Below, piece by piece: positions 51,941 to 52,130 of a stretch of DNA of 52,130 nucleotides. The position numbers were made by a program, and so were the translations under genes. Within the stretch, counting starts at the first letter, position 1. Every line of letters starts with the position of its first letter. Source of the DNA: Planctomycetaceae bacterium (GTDB lineage: Bacteria; Planctomycetota; Planctomycetia; Planctomycetales; Planctomycetaceae); NCBI GenBank assembly GCA_029259815.1, contig JAJDEJ010000070.1, forward strand, positions 1 through 52,130, in the 5' to 3' direction. Below the pieces are notes generated by a model. It searched no databases and was not told the origin of the DNA. It saw nothing but the letters and a program-made list of their open reading frames with translations.

Positions 51941-52130
51941 TCAGGCGTTCAGTGTGAGGGTGGTCCAGAGTTGGTGCCAGTGGCCGTTGAGGTCGGTGGC
52001 TCGCAGGTCGGTGACGGCCAGGACGCCTCGTTCGCTCCCGTGCAGGCCGGGGCCTTTGAGCCGCAAGCCGACGCGTGGCTTCGCGGTCGATTCGATCGTG
52101 CCGCTGCGGATCATCGGGGCGCGGCTCCCG
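51941..52130 (-). CDS. C-terminal part of an unidentified protein (5' partial)
   Basis: The minus strand is open from the window edge to a stop at 51941-51943, giving about 62 residues ending in LRATDLNGHWHQLWTTLTLNA. The stretch is GC-rich and protein-like, with RVGLRLKGPGLHGSERGVLAV before the end (partial). No family is recognised. It converges on the TPR gene with only 42 bases between the stops, marking the right boundary of the co-directional locus. Confidence 0.45.
   Translation of the reverse strand, partial: GSRAPMIRSGTIESTAKPRVGLRLKGPGLHGSERGVLAVTDLRATDLNGHWHQLWTTLTLNA

Noticed and set aside
1..52130. tRNA, rRNA, riboswitch, replication origin or complete insertion sequence
   Set aside because: None could be recognised by eye; almost the entire window is occupied by protein genes. 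Dedicated RNA and IS searches were not possible.

Overview
The window looks like a chromosomal segment of a planctomycete (Planctomycetota). This is inferred from content: a planctomycete-style exosortase locus, a small secreted protein with an SPYLNLL-type motif, a Cys-rich secreted protein with a GYYPTCW-type motif, FHA and very large TPR proteins, and moderately high GC. The genus cannot be told from the sequence. Apart from a partial gene at the right edge and one doubtful small ORF at 10777-11022, every supported gene from 587 to 51898 lies on the + strand, often with 1-4 base stop/start overlaps, so most of the window reads as one very long cell-surface polysaccharide locus.

Layout. 1-114 is the tail of an unrelated gene. 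587-6632 is the head of the locus: a NusG/RfaH-like antiterminator, an exosortase, a Wzc-like tyrosine autokinase, an EpsI-like protein and a polysaccharide deacetylase. 6654-10760 holds an ABC exporter (Wzm/Wzt, with a C-terminal sugar-recognition domain on Wzt) followed by a methyltransferase and a glycosyltransferase in DNA of visibly different composition. 11058-22702 is a block of glycosyltransferases (two of them paralogues), an O-antigen ligase/polymerase-like membrane protein, two methyltransferases and a frameshifted sulfotransferase. 22734-27504 carries a nucleotide-sugar dehydrogenase, a membrane GT2 glycosyltransferase, a FemAB-like protein and a second deacetylase-like protein. 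27572-31823 is an acyl-chemistry cassette: GNAT, acyl carrier protein, a LarA-type (lactate racemase superfamily) protein and an AMP-forming acyl ligase. 31977-41754 has a membrane-anchored SDR, then, after a gap with a nested inverted repeat, a DegT aminotransferase, a PglC-like initiating sugar transferase, a PaaK/CapK-like adenylating enzyme, a SufS-like enzyme, a VanZ-PHP fusion and a multi-VanZ protein. 41886-44412 encodes a Wza-like outer-membrane export lipoprotein and two secreted planctomycete-type proteins. After about 700 bases without a supported gene come a two-FHA protein and a 1742-residue membrane-anchored TPR protein with an EF-hand pair. A partial convergent gene closes the window.

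How it may work together. Nucleotide sugars are made or modified by the dehydrogenase, the SDR and the DegT enzyme; the PglC-like enzyme loads the first sugar phosphate on the lipid carrier; the many glycosyltransferases extend it; methyl, deacetyl and acyl modifications follow. Export could go through Wzm/Wzt, with Wzc and Wza as periplasmic and outer-membrane partners and the ligase-like protein joining the chain to an acceptor. No Wzx-type flippase was recognised. The exosortase and EpsI-like protein suggest that surface-protein sorting is coupled to this polysaccharide, but no PEP-CTERM-type substrate was seen here. The most unusual element is the ACP/LarA-like/acyl-ligase cassette. All four LarA active-site positions that I could compare (cofactor lysine, nickel-binding histidine, two catalytic histidines) are kept, suggesting that a stereochemically controlled 2-hydroxyacyl group may be made for polymer decoration.
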